Below are positions 46,164-56,505 of a stretch of DNA of 64,000 nucleotides, piece by piece (the first letter of the stretch is position 1; each line of letters opens with the position of its first letter). The notes under the pieces were generated by a model that had not been told where the DNA came from, ran no database searches, and worked only from the letters and a program-made list of their open reading frames with translations. A program made the translations under genes and the position numbers. The DNA lies in NCBI GenBank assembly GCA_001600415.1, contig BCJX01000001.1:1-64000 (forward strand). Direction: 5' to 3'. The stretch comes from Pascua guehoae. Taxonomy: Eukaryota > Basidiomycota > Tremellomycetes > Trichosporonales > Trichosporonaceae.

Positions 46164-46500
46164 ATTATCGTCCTTGTACTGTACTTGTGCAATGAATACT
46201 TCAGGCCCTACCCTCTAATGTTATCTCGAGTCCCACAGCTGACGGCCACGGCTGCGCACCCTTGAGATTCCTACCCTGTGTCTTGCTATCACCAAATTGC
46301 AACTGGTGCGGTACTGTAGTCGTACGTCGTCGTTCATAACGACGTACCTCTCATCTCAGTGGTATTCTTTCATTCCAGACAAGAATACCCTTTGTAATAG
46401 TCTACAAAGATGCAGGCCCAGTAACATTCCCGACAGGCAGGACTTCCCATCTGGTTACACACCGCAAATACATCCTAATGACTACAAACTCTGCATAGCG
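46164..46500. other. Convergent intergenic region with a hairpin
   Basis: GTACGTCGT at 46322-46330 and ACGACGTAC at 46339-46347 form a perfect 9-bp stem with an 8-base loop, between the 3' ends of two convergent genes. It could be part of a terminator or 3' UTR structure. No gene is seen. Confidence 0.5.
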
Positions 46501-47841
46501 CTATGTAGAGTGTCCATTCTGGCAGCAAGGTGCTGTCGCCATGGCGCCCGGCTTGAACTCCTGCATGAGGGCATCCAAGCCCTCGAGCATCGCTGGAGCG
46601 TCGACGTCGGCCATCTGTTTCTCCCAGCGCTTGCGCACAGTCTTCAACCACGCTTCGTCGACGAGGGCACGAGCACCAACAAAGGCAATGCCCGCTGCAG
46701 ATTTGATGGCGGCGTCTGTTGCTGAACGAGTGCCCGAGTATTTGGCGTACGAGTCAGAGTGGGGTGTCTCGTTCTTGGGCATGTCGGGAAGACGGAAGAA
46801 GGGGTGCATGGCTGGTACCCGGTAGCAGACGTCCCCAAAGTCGGTCGAGCCCGGAGTCCTAAATTCTTGTTCGAATGTGTACTCGTCTGGACCCCAGCTC
46901 GCAGCACAAGCCTCGCCTAGATACTTGCACAGCTCGTCCGAGTGGCGTGTGTCGAGATACATGATCTCGCGGCGAATGTCAACGTCACATCCCGTAGCGA
47001 GCGCCGCTGCCTTGACGCAGTTGAGGGCACGGGGAATGAGGGCGATGGCCTCTGACGCTGTTGGGGCCCGGATACCAATCTGGATTTCAGAGCTGGCAGG
47101 AATGACGTTTGCCGACCACCCTTCGCTACCCTTGACAGTGAGGTAGATGCGGTGCGAGTCGGGAATCTGCTGGCGGAGTAGCGCGACGTTGGTGTACGCC
47201 GAGACGGCGGCGTCCAGGGCATTGACACCCTTGTCCGGGTGGGCAGCTGCGTGGGCACTGGCACCCTTAAACTTGACCGAGAAGCCGGCCGCGCACGAGC
47301 AAAACGGGATGCCCGCACCATTACCCTGCCCCATCGGGTGGGTCATCATGCACACGTCCATGCCATCGTAGGCACCTTCTTTGACAAGGAAGCTCTTGCC
47401 GCCCCCAGCTTCCTCTGCAGGCGTGCCAAGAAGCACAATCTTGCCCGGGACGTTGTACGTCTTCATGAACTCGGCACAACCGACCGCGGCGCCAATGCCG
47501 ACAATGCAGATGAGGTTGTGTCCACAGGCGTGGCCGATACCACGGAGAGCGTCCATCTCGGAATTGAAGCCGACGGTAGGCCCATCGCCGTTGTCAAAGA
47601 CAGCCTTCCACGCGGTGGGGAAGCCGTATGCGCCGCGGGTGACCTTGAAGCCCTTCGTCTCCATGTAGGTCGTAGCCGTGTCGTGGGCAATCTTCTCCTC
47701 CCAAGCGAGTTCGGGGTTGTTGTGCAGCACCTGCTGAATGTCGTGAAGCTCGTCAGACAGGCGAGTGATGACCGCCTTTATCTGTTCGAGGACGGCTGCG
47801 GAAAGGCCACCGTTGGGGTCGAGGATGGTTGCCGTAGTCAT
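46501..47841 (-). CDS. M20-family metallohydrolase (M20D, PM20D2/AbgB-like)
   Basis: A single exon of about 446 residues from the ATG at 47841; the frame is open further upstream, but those codons lie in the promoter. M20 landmarks are SDELHDIQQVLHNNPELAWEE, the metal-binding SEMDALRGIGHACGHNL, the catalytic Glu region LLGTPAEEAGGGKSFLV, MMTHPMGQ, the dimerisation-domain motif KFKGASAHAAAHPDKGVNA, and STDFGDVCYRVPAMHPF with the distal metal His. Relatives cleave dipeptides, p-aminobenzoyl-glutamate or N-acyl amino acids. It is divergent from the MFS gene at 48364, with two CGG-N11-type sites in the shared promoter, and convergent with the amidohydrolase. It fits a cytosolic deacylase or peptidase in nitrogen scavenging. 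Confidence 0.9.
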   Translation of the reverse strand: MTTATILDPNGGLSAAVLEQIKAVITRLSDELHDIQQVLHNNPELAWEEKIAHDTATTYMETKGFKVTRGAYGFPTAWKAVFDNGDGPTVGFNSEMDALRGIGHACGHNLICIVGIGAAVGCAEFMKTYNVPGKIVLLGTPAEEAGGGKSFLVKEGAYDGMDVCMMTHPMGQGNGAGIPFCSCAAGFSVKFKGASAHAAAHPDKGVNALDAAVSAYTNVALLRQQIPDSHRIYLTVKGSEGWSANVIPASSEIQIGIRAPTASEAIALIPRALNCVKAAALATGCDVDIRREIMYLDTRHSDELCKYLGEACAASWGPDEYTFEQEFRTPGSTDFGDVCYRVPAMHPFFRLPDMPKNETPHSDSYAKYSGTRSATDAAIKSAAGIAFVGARALVDEAWLKTVRKRWEKQMADVDAPAMLEGLDALMQEFKPGAMATAPCCQNGHST

Positions 47842-48023
47842 GCTTTGCGAATGGAAGAGGTTAAGTGTGGCGGCAGATTGCTTGATGGGGCCCATTCTCC
47901 CCATGTTCAAGCCAGGTATCTTATACTCTTGACAATGGCCCCACACGATAACAGGCAGCAACCCCCAAGGATATACCCTTTTCAGCCAAAGGCAATATTG
48001 GTCCGGCTGTGGGGGTGGCGTTT

Positions 48024-48044
48024 GGCGGATATCGTAGTTCCGCC
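48024..48044. promoter_or_regulatory. CGG-N11-CCG palindrome in the M20/MFS bidirectional promoter
   Basis: Arms GGCGGA (48024-48029) and TCCGCC (48039-48044) are perfectly complementary. CGG at 48026 and CCG at 48040 are separated by eleven bases. It is 183 bases upstream of the M20 start and about 320 from the MFS start. Confidence 0.7.
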
Positions 48045-48060
48045 ATAACTCTTCTTTTGA

Positions 48061-48079
48061 GCGGATGTTGAATATGCGC
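48061..48079. promoter_or_regulatory. Second CGG-N11-type site in the M20/MFS promoter
   Basis: GCGGATGTTGAATATGCGC carries the same core (GGATGTTGAATAT) as the site at 44351, with GCG in place of CCG at the right end. It lies 17 bases after the first site. Confidence 0.55.
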
Positions 48080-48363
48080 TTGCTGTGGAGATAACATTCC
48101 GAACACTTTTTCCCCTTCGTTCACTTTGATATCCTCTCCTCATCTCCTCTCCACAGGTATACCCGGCGCCGACCTCTCCGTGGGGCCTCAGTTCCAAGGA
48201 GGATTATCTTGGGGACCCACATCACGCCTAACTCTGCCAACATTGGAGCAGCAGAACGATACAAAAAGGGCGAGGACTGTCGACAAAGTTCCCAAGTTAT
48301 CCAAGTTACCCTCAAGCGCGACACCAGCTCCACGCCCTCCACACACTCCACACCCTCCACGCC

Positions 48364-50043
48364 ATGACCAGTTGCGAAAAGGAACGCACTTCGGTTGCCA
48401 GCGAAAAGCACCTCCCCGAAGGTATTACGACTGTCGAAGATGTGGAGAAGCTCCAGGAATCACTCAATGTCTCTCCGGAGGACAACAGACGCGTGCGTAG
48501 AAAGGCGGATTGGCTGCTTTTGCCACTCCTTATGACCATCTACGGTATCCAGTTTGTAAGTCTACCTCTCCCCGTTAAACCAGCAATGCTGATGGCTTCC
48601 CACAGCTTGACAAGACGTGCATGACATACGCATCTGTTATGGGCTTCCGTACGTGCAAACATCCCTGGAGAGAGAACATGTTGCTCATGCATTCAGGACA
48701 GGACACGCATATCGACTTGGGCCAATACTCGTGGCTTGGATCTATCTTCTGTGAGGGTACTCCTCAGGACCACGTGCTGATACGCCCACAGACCTTGGCT
48801 ACATCGCCGGTGCTTGGCCAATGTCCATGCTTCAGCAGAAGCTTCCTATCGCCAAGATGACCGGTGCGAACATTGTCCTTTGGGGTGCCATCCTGTGCTT
48901 CATGGCTGTGTGCACTAACTTTTCACAGCTCATGGGCGTTCGATTGTTAGTACCTGGATGAAGCAATTCTGGCCTTTCTGACACTGCAGCCTTCTTGGGT
49001 TCTTCGAAAGTTCTATCGCGCCGGGGCTCATGATTTTTACCGTCCAATGGTACCGCGCTGGCGAGCAGGGCCACCGCACTGGCCTTTGGACCGCGTGCAA
49101 CTCGCTTGGCGGGATCTTTGGCGGTGCCATTGCTTACGGCTTTGCCGACGCCGATCAGCGTGGTGTGCTTTCGATCCACGGATGGAAGATCATCTTCATC
49201 TTCCTGGGCACGCTAACCACGTTTCTGGGAATCGTCTTTCTCCTCGTCGTCCCCGACAGTCCTGACAAAGCGTGGTTCCTCAACGAACGAGAAAAGCTCA
49301 TTGCTCGCGAGCGACTCCTCAGCAACCACCAGTGCATCGAGGAGCGCGAGTTTCGATGGCACCAGGTCTGGGAGGCGATCAAGGACCCACTCATCTGGCT
49401 ATACATGCTGGGTTCGGGACTCACATGCATCCCCAACGGCGGCTTCACCAACTTCTTCGCCATCCTCATTGAGGGCTTTGGCTTTACTGCCAAACAGACC
49501 CTGCTTCTCGGTATGGCCAACTCGTGGCTCGCCATTTGCATCATCGTCTCGATGTACCTGGGTGACAGGTTCAAGAACCGCACAGCCATGGCGTTTGTGC
49601 CCCTTGCCATCTCGACAGCGGGCGTGGCCATGATCTGGGGCATCAGCCCCAAAAACCGCATTGCGCGCCTCATGGGCTTCTACCTCGTGTTCCCGTACGC
49701 GGTCCCAAACATTATCCTCCTCGCGCATGTCGTTACCAATGTCGCAGGCCGCACCAAGAAGATGTTCGTCAACGCCCTGTTCATGTGCTTCTACTGCGCT
49801 GGAAACCTTGTCGGCCCCCAGACGTTCCGCCAAAAGGACGCGCCGACGTTCGCACCAGCCTTGATTACTGTTATTGTGTGCAACGTCCTCGTTGGCTTCA
49901 TTATGATCGCCATCTGGGTTATTTATAAGCGCGAGAACAGGCGTCGTGACCAGTTCGAGCTCGAACAAGGCGTACCCAGCCTCGAGACGCTCGACAAGGA
50001 CCTCACCGATAGGGAGAACCCCAGTTTCCGTTATACCATCTAA
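48364..50043 (+). CDS. MFS transporter, anion:cation symporter family (Dal5-like)
   Basis: The cytosolic N-terminus (MTSCEKERTSVASEKHLPEG) leads into VRRKADWLLLPLLMTIYGIQF, helix 1 of the ACS family. LDKTCMTYASVMGFR then follows after a 46-50 nt intron. Further small exons give DLGQYSWLGSIF, YLGYIAGAWPMSMLQQKLP, GANIVLWGAILC and LLGFFESSIAPG. The large last exon from about 48991 carries IFTVQWYRAGEQGHRTGLW, NSLGGIFGGAIAYGFAD, DSPDKAWFLNEREK and the C-terminal helices ending in FRYTI. Relatives import allantoate, ureidosuccinate, dipeptides or carboxylates. The shared promoter with the M20 hydrolase suggests that this carrier supplies its substrate. This is inference; the substrate is unknown. 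Confidence 0.9.
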
Positions 50044-50562
50044 GGGTTGTGGGCTTACACTGGACCCACTGGATGGTCTGTTGTTATAGGGGCGCTATGA
50101 ACGCATTCGCAATGAACCACTTACGTCTCCATCAGCTGCCATCCTGTCTCTGCGCGTCTTGACTGAGGCACCGCCAGCAGTTCATCGCAGTTAGTTCAGC
50201 TCAACACCCTCATCTTCAAAATAGCTGCAGCAGCTGGTTGGGTTGACGATTAGAAGAACCACCACAGCTCGGCGGCTCCATACACTTGGGACACCGCCCG
50301 TATCCCGTCCCCACCCACCACCCAGCACCGCGACCTGGAAACGCGCTCAAACTCTGCGCAACACGATGTAGAGCCGCCGCCACAGTTCGAATTTGCGAAG
50401 GGCACTGGGGTCGGGTAGCACCCCAGCTTGCTTAATGACACTGCCATATGACCTGGATGAAGCGCTGTCACCCTCAGGTAAGCATGCATTCACGCTACAA
50501 CCGCGACACGACCTTGACGCTCGCAATACTGTCCGTCAGTGCAAGCCGCGGGCACCATCCAC
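50044..50562. other. Intergenic, convergent gene ends
   Basis: Between the MFS transporter and the DUF3830 gene. The short frame around 50250-50490 has no support. Nothing else is recognised. Confidence 0.45.
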
Positions 50563-51006
50563 TTACTCTTCATCCGTAGCATAGTCAAAGACCACCTCCT
50601 GCGCACCTTCCCACAGCACCTTCTCGCCAAGTTTGCGCAGGTTCTCCATACCGGCGACGACTGTGAGAAAGTGGTTGGCCGTCAGCATGCCCATCTTGGA
50701 CGCAAACGCGACGCCGCCGTAGGCAAAGAGAAACTCGGTCTCCGAGATACCCCCCGGGTACAGCCCCAGCTGTCCAGGCGCGGGGTGGGCGGTGTGGTTC
50801 TCGTTTGGGAGACTGTCGGCCCAGCCCGTCTCGCCAAGGGGAATCCACATGCCCTCGCCGCTCCAGCGGACGTGGATGAGCTTCTGCTTGTAGGGCAGGA
50901 GAGAGCGGAAGAAGGCCACCGTCTTGGGCGCGTCGGTGGTCTCGAGTGCGCCGATGAAGCGGTAGCCCCCGGCGGTGATGAGGATGAGGTCGTCGTGCTT
51001 GGCCAT
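50563..51006 (-). CDS. DUF3830 family protein (cyclophilin-like fold)
   Basis: A single-exon protein of 147 residues; the start at 51006 is the only early Met. Characteristic stretches are YRFIGALETTDAPKTVAFF, IHVRWSGEGMWIPLGE, NENHTAHPAPGQLGLYPGGI and SETEFLFAYGGVAFASKMG. From memory these match DUF3830, a family with a cyclophilin-like barrel found mostly in bacteria, often beside amidase, hydantoinase or Asp/Glu-racemase genes. Its biochemical role is not established. Here it stands in a run of hydrolase, transporter and catabolic genes, the same kind of company as in bacteria. An origin by transfer from bacteria is possible. Confidence 0.8.
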   Translation of the reverse strand: MAKHDDLILITAGGYRFIGALETTDAPKTVAFFRSLLPYKQKLIHVRWSGEGMWIPLGETGWADSLPNENHTAHPAPGQLGLYPGGISETEFLFAYGGVAFASKMGMLTANHFLTVVAGMENLRKLGEKVLWEGAQEVVFDYATDEE

Positions 51007-51365
51007 GGTATGTGTACTGGGTGGTAGTGACCCTCTCTGCGCGATGTGGCCATGCTTGATCGGTGATCTTGAACCCTCAACGCCGAGAACGCCGGTCGGA
51101 CAAAGCCGATGCCGCTGTTGACTGCCGATGATGTCATACCGGCGGGGTTTTGCGTTGGCTGTTGAGTCCAGCTGCTAGCTGCTAGCTGCTCATCGTCACC
51201 TCACTTGTGATGCACAGGAATCACCGCTCCTCCGCTGGGACTCTCATCACTTCCTGAGCCCAAGAAGGTCCGTCGCCAACCAAAGTACCATTCTCAGAGA
51301 TTTACCATCAGGACTGTCCATACGACTGCTACATTGAATGTCTTTGGAGCGCACACTACCAGTTG
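51007..51365. other. Upstream of the DUF3830 gene
   Basis: It contains three tandem AGCTGCT units at 51170-51190 and CGG/CCG triplets near 51090-51115 (CGG-N10-CCG), but no N11 palindrome. No gene. Confidence 0.4.
51170..51190. repeat. Three tandem AGCTGCT units
   Basis: A 7-base unit is repeated three times exactly in the DUF3830 upstream region. Confidence 0.7.
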
Positions 51366-52770
51366 CTACATCGACTTGCGACGCGCCTTGACCGGGACCT
51401 TGTCCTTGCTTAGATCCTTGAAAAACTCCTCCCTCCGATTACCAGAGAGATTGAGATGCTCGGCAACCTCGAGCTGCGGGGTTTGCGCCAGCCACTGCTC
51501 GACGGAGAAGTCTTCAAACCTTGGGGCGCGGAACATTTCGAGGAATTCGAGGTCGCCCTTGCCAATGTTCTCGACATAGTGCGCACAATTCTTGGGGAAG
51601 ATGCCAACATCACCGGCCATGTAGTTGAACGTGCGCGCATTACCGCTGGCGGCAAAGATTGTGACGCGGCTCCAGCCGCGCAGGACGAAGAACCACTCGT
51701 CGGCGTTGGGATGCCAGTGCATCTCGCGCAGCGCGCCCTCGTGCACGATGACATGGGCTGCCGCAGTCGTCTTGGAGATGGGAAAGTTGCGCGTGTCAGC
51801 GATACGCACTTCGCCGCCAGGCATCCTGAGTGGCTTTTGCTCTAGCATCCGGTGCGTGAACCTGTGCTTGGACGGTCTAACGGCTTTGCGCGCATCCGAC
51901 AGGCTGCCCGGGTCTGAGCCTTGAAAGATGTACTTCTCGCGCTGGGAAAGAGTCGAGAAGACCTTTTCAGAGACACGGAAGTTGTGGGCGAGGATGTGGG
52001 AGGGCGTGTGTGCAAAGTAGTCGGTGAGCAGGAAAGTGTCGTCCTCGGAAAAGTTGCCGTCGTCAAAGATGAGGAGGAACTCGACACCTTGCTCGCCAAG
52101 CCCTGGGAGTCAGAAGTGGTCACTGAAGCGACATGGCCTCACCTTGGATGCCATGGGGGAAGCCAGAGGGAAAGTACCACAGGTCACCCTTTTTGAGGTC
52201 ATCGATAAAGCAGCCTCCTTCTGTGTCGAGAATGGTGATACGGCACTCGCCCTGGAGATAAGTCAGCGCCATATCCACATTGCTCATAGCTCACCTCGAT
52301 GATGTACGCCCACTCGTTCTCATTGTGCCAATGTAGCTCGCGGTACACACCAGGACCAAGTCGCATGTTGACACCTGCGAGCTCCTTGGACGTTGGGAGC
52401 TCGCGCACAGTCGTCTCGCGCGCCCACCCTCCCTCCTCGAGGCGCATGTGCGAGTCTGCAAACGACCACTTCATGCTCGGCATCTTGCCAGCATCAGTCG
52501 ACGGTGGGCAGATTGTGTCCGGCTCCTGTTTCTGGCGGTCCGGGTTCTGTGGGCCGAGAATGTTGTTGCCATACTTGCCGCGCCGAGGGATGGGTCTGTC
52601 AATCAGCTCAGTCACGAAGCAGGGCAGCTCTAAACCGACCCCTTTGCAGCATCGTTGTGGTCTGTCGGGCTGTCCGCGTTGGAGCTGCTATTGGGGCGGG
52701 TGGCCGCCTCTGTCGCAGAACGGCGGTCATCCAGAACGGATCTCTGGGAGTCGATGGCGGGCAAGCGCAT
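51366..52770 (-). CDS. Bicupin oxalate decarboxylase
   Basis: A Mn-dependent enzyme that splits oxalate into formate and CO2. Exon 1 (52640-52770) begins MRLPAIDSQRSVLDD and joins through a 44-nt intron (52596-52639) to PIPRRGKYGNN. Two further short introns follow, after WAYIIE and after FPHGIQ. Cupin 1 has RELHWHNENEWAYIIEGECR (HxH...E) and the distal His in FPSGFPHGIQ. Cupin 2 has REMHWHPNADEWFFVLRG and the distal His in NCAHYVENIG. Both metal sites are therefore complete. FLLIFDDGNFSEDDTFLLTDY is the linker lid region. There is no evident signal peptide, so it may act inside the cell, unlike some secreted fungal oxalate decarboxylases. It is divergent from the BTB gene. Confidence 0.9.
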
Positions 52771-53182
52771 CGTTGTGACACACTGAAAGACAGTTTGTCA
52801 ATCGCAGCCTTCAGTTCACATGGTATAAGCAGTCGAGGTTGGTGGGGAGCAAACGTATGCTTGGGAAGACGATGAGTGATGACGTCAGTCCGCTATTTCA
52901 AGCCCAAAAGTCACACTCATACACTCTGAAGGCTGGAAACTGCTGTTGTGGGTATAGATAGGTGCAGTGCTGCGATTGTGGACAACAGAGTGGTAAAAAG
53001 TTTGTGAACGATGGGGACATGCTGACAGACTCTTGAGCCCCACGCACAGACCGCTATGCACCCTTGGCAGTGCAGCGCCTTGCCCCATGGACGCCACCAT
53101 ACGTCCAGGGGAGCCAAATCGTCCTCCACTGTCCACATAATGCTCTTGCAACGATATCACACTGTTCCCCAATACCCGACAC
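52771..53182. other. Divergent promoter region, oxalate decarboxylase / BTB gene
   Basis: A 412-base shared upstream region. A CRE-like TGACGTCA occurs at about 52879-52886. No gene-like frame is supported. Confidence 0.45.
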
Positions 53183-54163
53183 ATGTACGATCAATCCGAC
53201 ATGCCCAACGACGTCCCCGACCCAATGGCGGCCACGACTAAGGACGTTGTCGTGTTGGAAACGTCTGACGGCGAACACGTCCAGTGCTCACAAAAGTCTC
53301 TTTCAGATTCGTCAGGCTTTTTGGCCGACCTCTTCTCTCTCCCGGCCTCTTCGAGCAACACGCTCTCTGCACCACCTCTTCCCCTTGATGTCTCGGCTGC
53401 GGCGCTCCGCTTCATCCTGGACATCAACACGTCGACACACATCCTGATGGATGACGAAATGGACGTATTTGAAGAAGCCATACGCGCGGCCGACGCCTAC
53501 GACTTTCATGACTTTGTGCCTCTCTTGGTGGATGCGCTCGTGCGCGCCAAGTGGCCTGCGAGTGTTATCTTCACCGTGTGCGTCATTTCGGGCATGCGCA
53601 AGTCCGACGAGCGACGGGTGCTGTCGTCCTACAGGGCCATTCTGGACAAGGCAGACGCCATCCATCCATGGGCGGGGCACGTACTGCAGGTCCGCGCACC
53701 ACAGTCCTACAACGGATTGCTAGAAGGAATCACTCGGATGGAAGCGGCGTTTAGCCACTTTGCCACCGTCATGAGATCCAGGCCCCATTGCAATTGTGGA
53801 GACCTCGAGATCAGTTCCTGTGAGAACATCCTAGTCGACGGGCAGTGGACCACAACACCCAAGAAGGATCCACCTCCCATCGGGTTGCTGTTCGACGCGT
53901 GGACGGCATGTGCAGACCCTGCCAACGTCTTCCAGTTCAGCCCTTCAGCCACTTCAAACAAGGACACAGATACCAGCAACCAGGGCGACTTGGTTCAGTT
54001 GCAGCTGTATGTGGCCGACAACATGGCCCCAGAAATGAAACCACGTACCTACATCAGCCAGATCATCGGCTGTCCAAATGCAGCAGTCACGATCGGTATT
54101 GTGTTCGACTTTGTGTGGGCAAGACACCCGTTTTTCTACCCAAACTGGGCCATGTTGCTTTGA
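53183..54163 (+). CDS. BTB/POZ-domain protein
   Basis: An intronless protein of 326 residues. After a short acidic leader, residues about 20-110 read as a BTB fold: VVVLETSDGEHVQCSQKSL, FLADLFSLP, DVSAAALRFILDINT, then the helical EEAIRAADAYDFHDFVPLLV and DALVRAKW. This is the small fungal BTB architecture (KDVVxxxSDG...F...xLF). The remainder is a helical region plus a C-terminal part with a Cys/His cluster (HCNCGDLEISSC) and no known domain. BTB proteins typically dimerise and may link to Cul3 ligases; the partner here is unknown. An alternative start Met lies at 53201. Confidence 0.75.
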   Translation: MYDQSDMPNDVPDPMAATTKDVVVLETSDGEHVQCSQKSLSDSSGFLADLFSLPASSSNTLSAPPLPLDVSAAALRFILDINTSTHILMDDEMDVFEEAIRAADAYDFHDFVPLLVDALVRAKWPASVIFTVCVISGMRKSDERRVLSSYRAILDKADAIHPWAGHVLQVRAPQSYNGLLEGITRMEAAFSHFATVMRSRPHCNCGDLEISSCENILVDGQWTTTPKKDPPPIGLLFDAWTACADPANVFQFSPSATSNKDTDTSNQGDLVQLQLYVADNMAPEMKPRTYISQIIGCPNAAVTIGIVFDFVWARHPFFYPNWAMLL

Positions 54164-54768
54164 AGCCTGTAGGTTGTCTTCGCTCGAGTACAAGTTACCT
54201 AAGCTAACCGCCTAGACGCGCATGGCCATCTGTACAAGCCAGTCTCTTGCACGCGGCAACGAGTCACGCAAGAGGTCCCGCGCAACGTGCCACGCCAAAT
54301 TACGCACTCTATCTCCCCCACATTACAGCATACCCTAGAGTAAGTGAATATGACTGCACATCATCGCTGGCAATCTGTTGACTTCTACAGGAATTCGCCG
54401 CTCAAGGCGCTGGCTATCTGCAATATCCGGTGTGTGCGAGTTGGGAGTGGCTGACATCCAGGCACCAACGGGTTCGGTTGCGAGAGCGCATCGCGATGGA
54501 GGCCCCTATGGCTTGTGCGTTGATGCCGATGCTTCCCAAATTAGCCTGCCTGGCAAACTCCAGTGCAAGGATGGGGGCAGTATCTAGGCTGTAGATTGCC
54601 TGTGAGAGAACCCGAAGATGGAACATTTCGCAAAACCCGATGGTGGGATGGGCGGATTTCGCGGGGATGTGAAATCCGACGTGGCCTTGGAGAAGCGGTG
54701 GGCAAAGGTGTGGCCAGGAGATATAGTCGAGCAGGCAAAACATTGAGATAATGCAAACCCTCCACACA
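54164..54768. other. Promoter region of amino acid permease copy 2
   Basis: It contains the CGGATTTC-N10-GAAATCCG inverted repeat at 54653-54678. No gene-like frame between 54200 and 54650 is convincing. Confidence 0.45.
54653..54678. promoter_or_regulatory. CGGATTTC inverted repeat upstream of permease copy 2
   Basis: CGGATTTC at 54653-54660 is perfectly complementary to GAAATCCG at 54671-54678, with ten bases between. It lies about 91-116 bases upstream of the permease ATG. CGGATTTC also appears twice upstream of the amine oxidase gene (58632, 58656). Confidence 0.55.
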
Positions 54769-56505
54769 ATGACTAACGACAAGAGGTCCTACGGCTCTGA
54801 CACCAAGGATATGGACGAGAAGTATCTCGATCACAACGTGAACGTTGTTTCGGTCGCAGACGAGGAGGCTGGCGTGCAGCACGACGCCGTCTTCGGTGAT
54901 CTGTCCAGCAAGGGACCCAACTACCGCAATGTGAGCACTTCACATGACTGATAGGTTCAAAGTAGAAACTGACGAGCCGTCCACAGGTTGGCTGGATTGG
55001 CAGTGTGGCGCTCATGATGAAGACTCAAATCGGTCTTGGCGTGCTCTCTATCCCCGCCGTCTTTGACGCGCTCGGCATGATTCCAGGAGTCATCTGCCTC
55101 TTGATCATTGCCGCCATTACCACGTGGTCCGACTATATGGTGGGCGCATTCAAGCTCCGCCATCGCGAAATGTACGGTCTTGATGACGCTGGCTTCATCA
55201 TGTTTGGCCGTGCCGGACGGGAAGTTCTGGCCATTGGTTTTCTCCTCTGTAAGTTGAGGATCGGTCTTGACATTGGATGTGTCTAATCTGCAACACAGTC
55301 CAGACTACCTGTGCTGGATCTGGTATGCTCAGTATCTCCATCGCATTCAACGCCCTCTCTGTCCACGGAGCTTGCACCGCGATCTTTGTTGCTGTCGCAA
55401 CGATCATCACCATCTGCGTCTCGAGCGTCCGTACCCTCGGCAAGATCAGCTGGATGGCGTGGATCGGCCTCATCTGCATCGTGGCTGCAAGTAAGTGAAC
55501 AACAGCATGGTATGACGGCAGTTAACACACAGTTTTTACCCTCACCATTGCAGTCGGTGTTCAGGACCGTCCTGCTGCCGCACCACAGACTGGACCTTGG
55601 CTGCGCGAGGTTCACATTGCTCGCAACCCACCGTTTACCAAAGCGATCTCTTCTGTCAGCAGTTTGGTAAGTACCAGAGTAGTGGGAGTCTTGTCCTAAC
55701 CGCGTGCAAGCTCTTCGCCTATGCAGGAACACCTTCATTCTTCCCTATCGCATCTGAGATGCGGGACCCACGTCAATTCACCAAGGCCCTCTTAATCTGC
55801 CAGAGTGGTGTGACCGCAATCTACATTGTGAGTGTCACTCGGATGGGTGACGGCATGCTTCTTTGGCCGGACACATGTTAACGGGCAGACCATTGGCGTT
55901 GTCGTCTACTACTATTGTGGGGCCTACGTCTCGTCACCTGCACTTGGATCCGCCGGCATCTTGATGAAGAAGGTCTGCTATGGCATGGCACTGCCAGGCC
56001 TTATCATGAGCTCTACCCTCCTGACGCATGTAAGTGCAGATTCCCTCGCATCGATGACCTATGGGCTAACGTGTTCCACCAGTTGGCTTCCAAGTACGTC
56101 TTCGTGCGTCTCCTTCGCGGGTCCAAGCACCTGGCATCAAACTCGTTCGTCCACTGGGCCTCGTGGCTGGGCTGCGTCTGCGGGTGTGCCACCTTTTCAT
56201 ACATTATCTCCAGCGCCATTCCCGTTTTCGGCGGACTGGTATCCCTCATCGGCGCACTCCTCGGTCCCGTTGTTGCCATGATCCCCATGGGTTGCATGTG
56301 GCTTTACGACAACTATTCTAGTGGCAAGTCGAACCAGACACTCAAGTGGCGGCTCCTCGTCGGATGGAACGTGTTCATCATCCTCGCTGGCGCTTTCATG
56401 ATGATCGCGGGGACGTACGGCTCTGTTACCGACATTATCAACAGTCTGAAGGTTGAGGGAGCGACTGCACCGTGGAGCTGTGCCGACAACTCGGGGTCTG
56501 TTTAA
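54769..56505 (+). CDS. Neutral amino acid permease (AAAP family, Mtr-like), copy 2
   Basis: A paralogue of the permease at 42587. The ATG at 54769 (MTNDKRSYGSDTKDMDEKYL) is preferred to one six codons upstream. Family motifs are PNYRNVGWIGSVALMMKTQI, GLGVLSIPAVFDALGMIPG, ISIAFNALSVHGACTAIF, KISWMAWIGLICIVAA, VGVQDRPAAAP, SLLFAYAGTPSFFPIASEM, RDPRQFTKALLICQ and GAYVSSPALGSAGILMKKV. About seven short introns interrupt it, for example near 54930-54986, 55249-55299, 55490-55552, 55667-55725, 55827-55888 and 56031-56082. Two copies of the same carrier in one island point to substrate specialisation or different expression. Confidence 0.9.

Noticed and set aside
51091..51115. CGG-N10-CCG near the DUF3830 promoter as another regulon site
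   Set aside because: Spacing differs, the core bases do not match, and CGG/CCG pairs are frequent in such GC-rich DNA.
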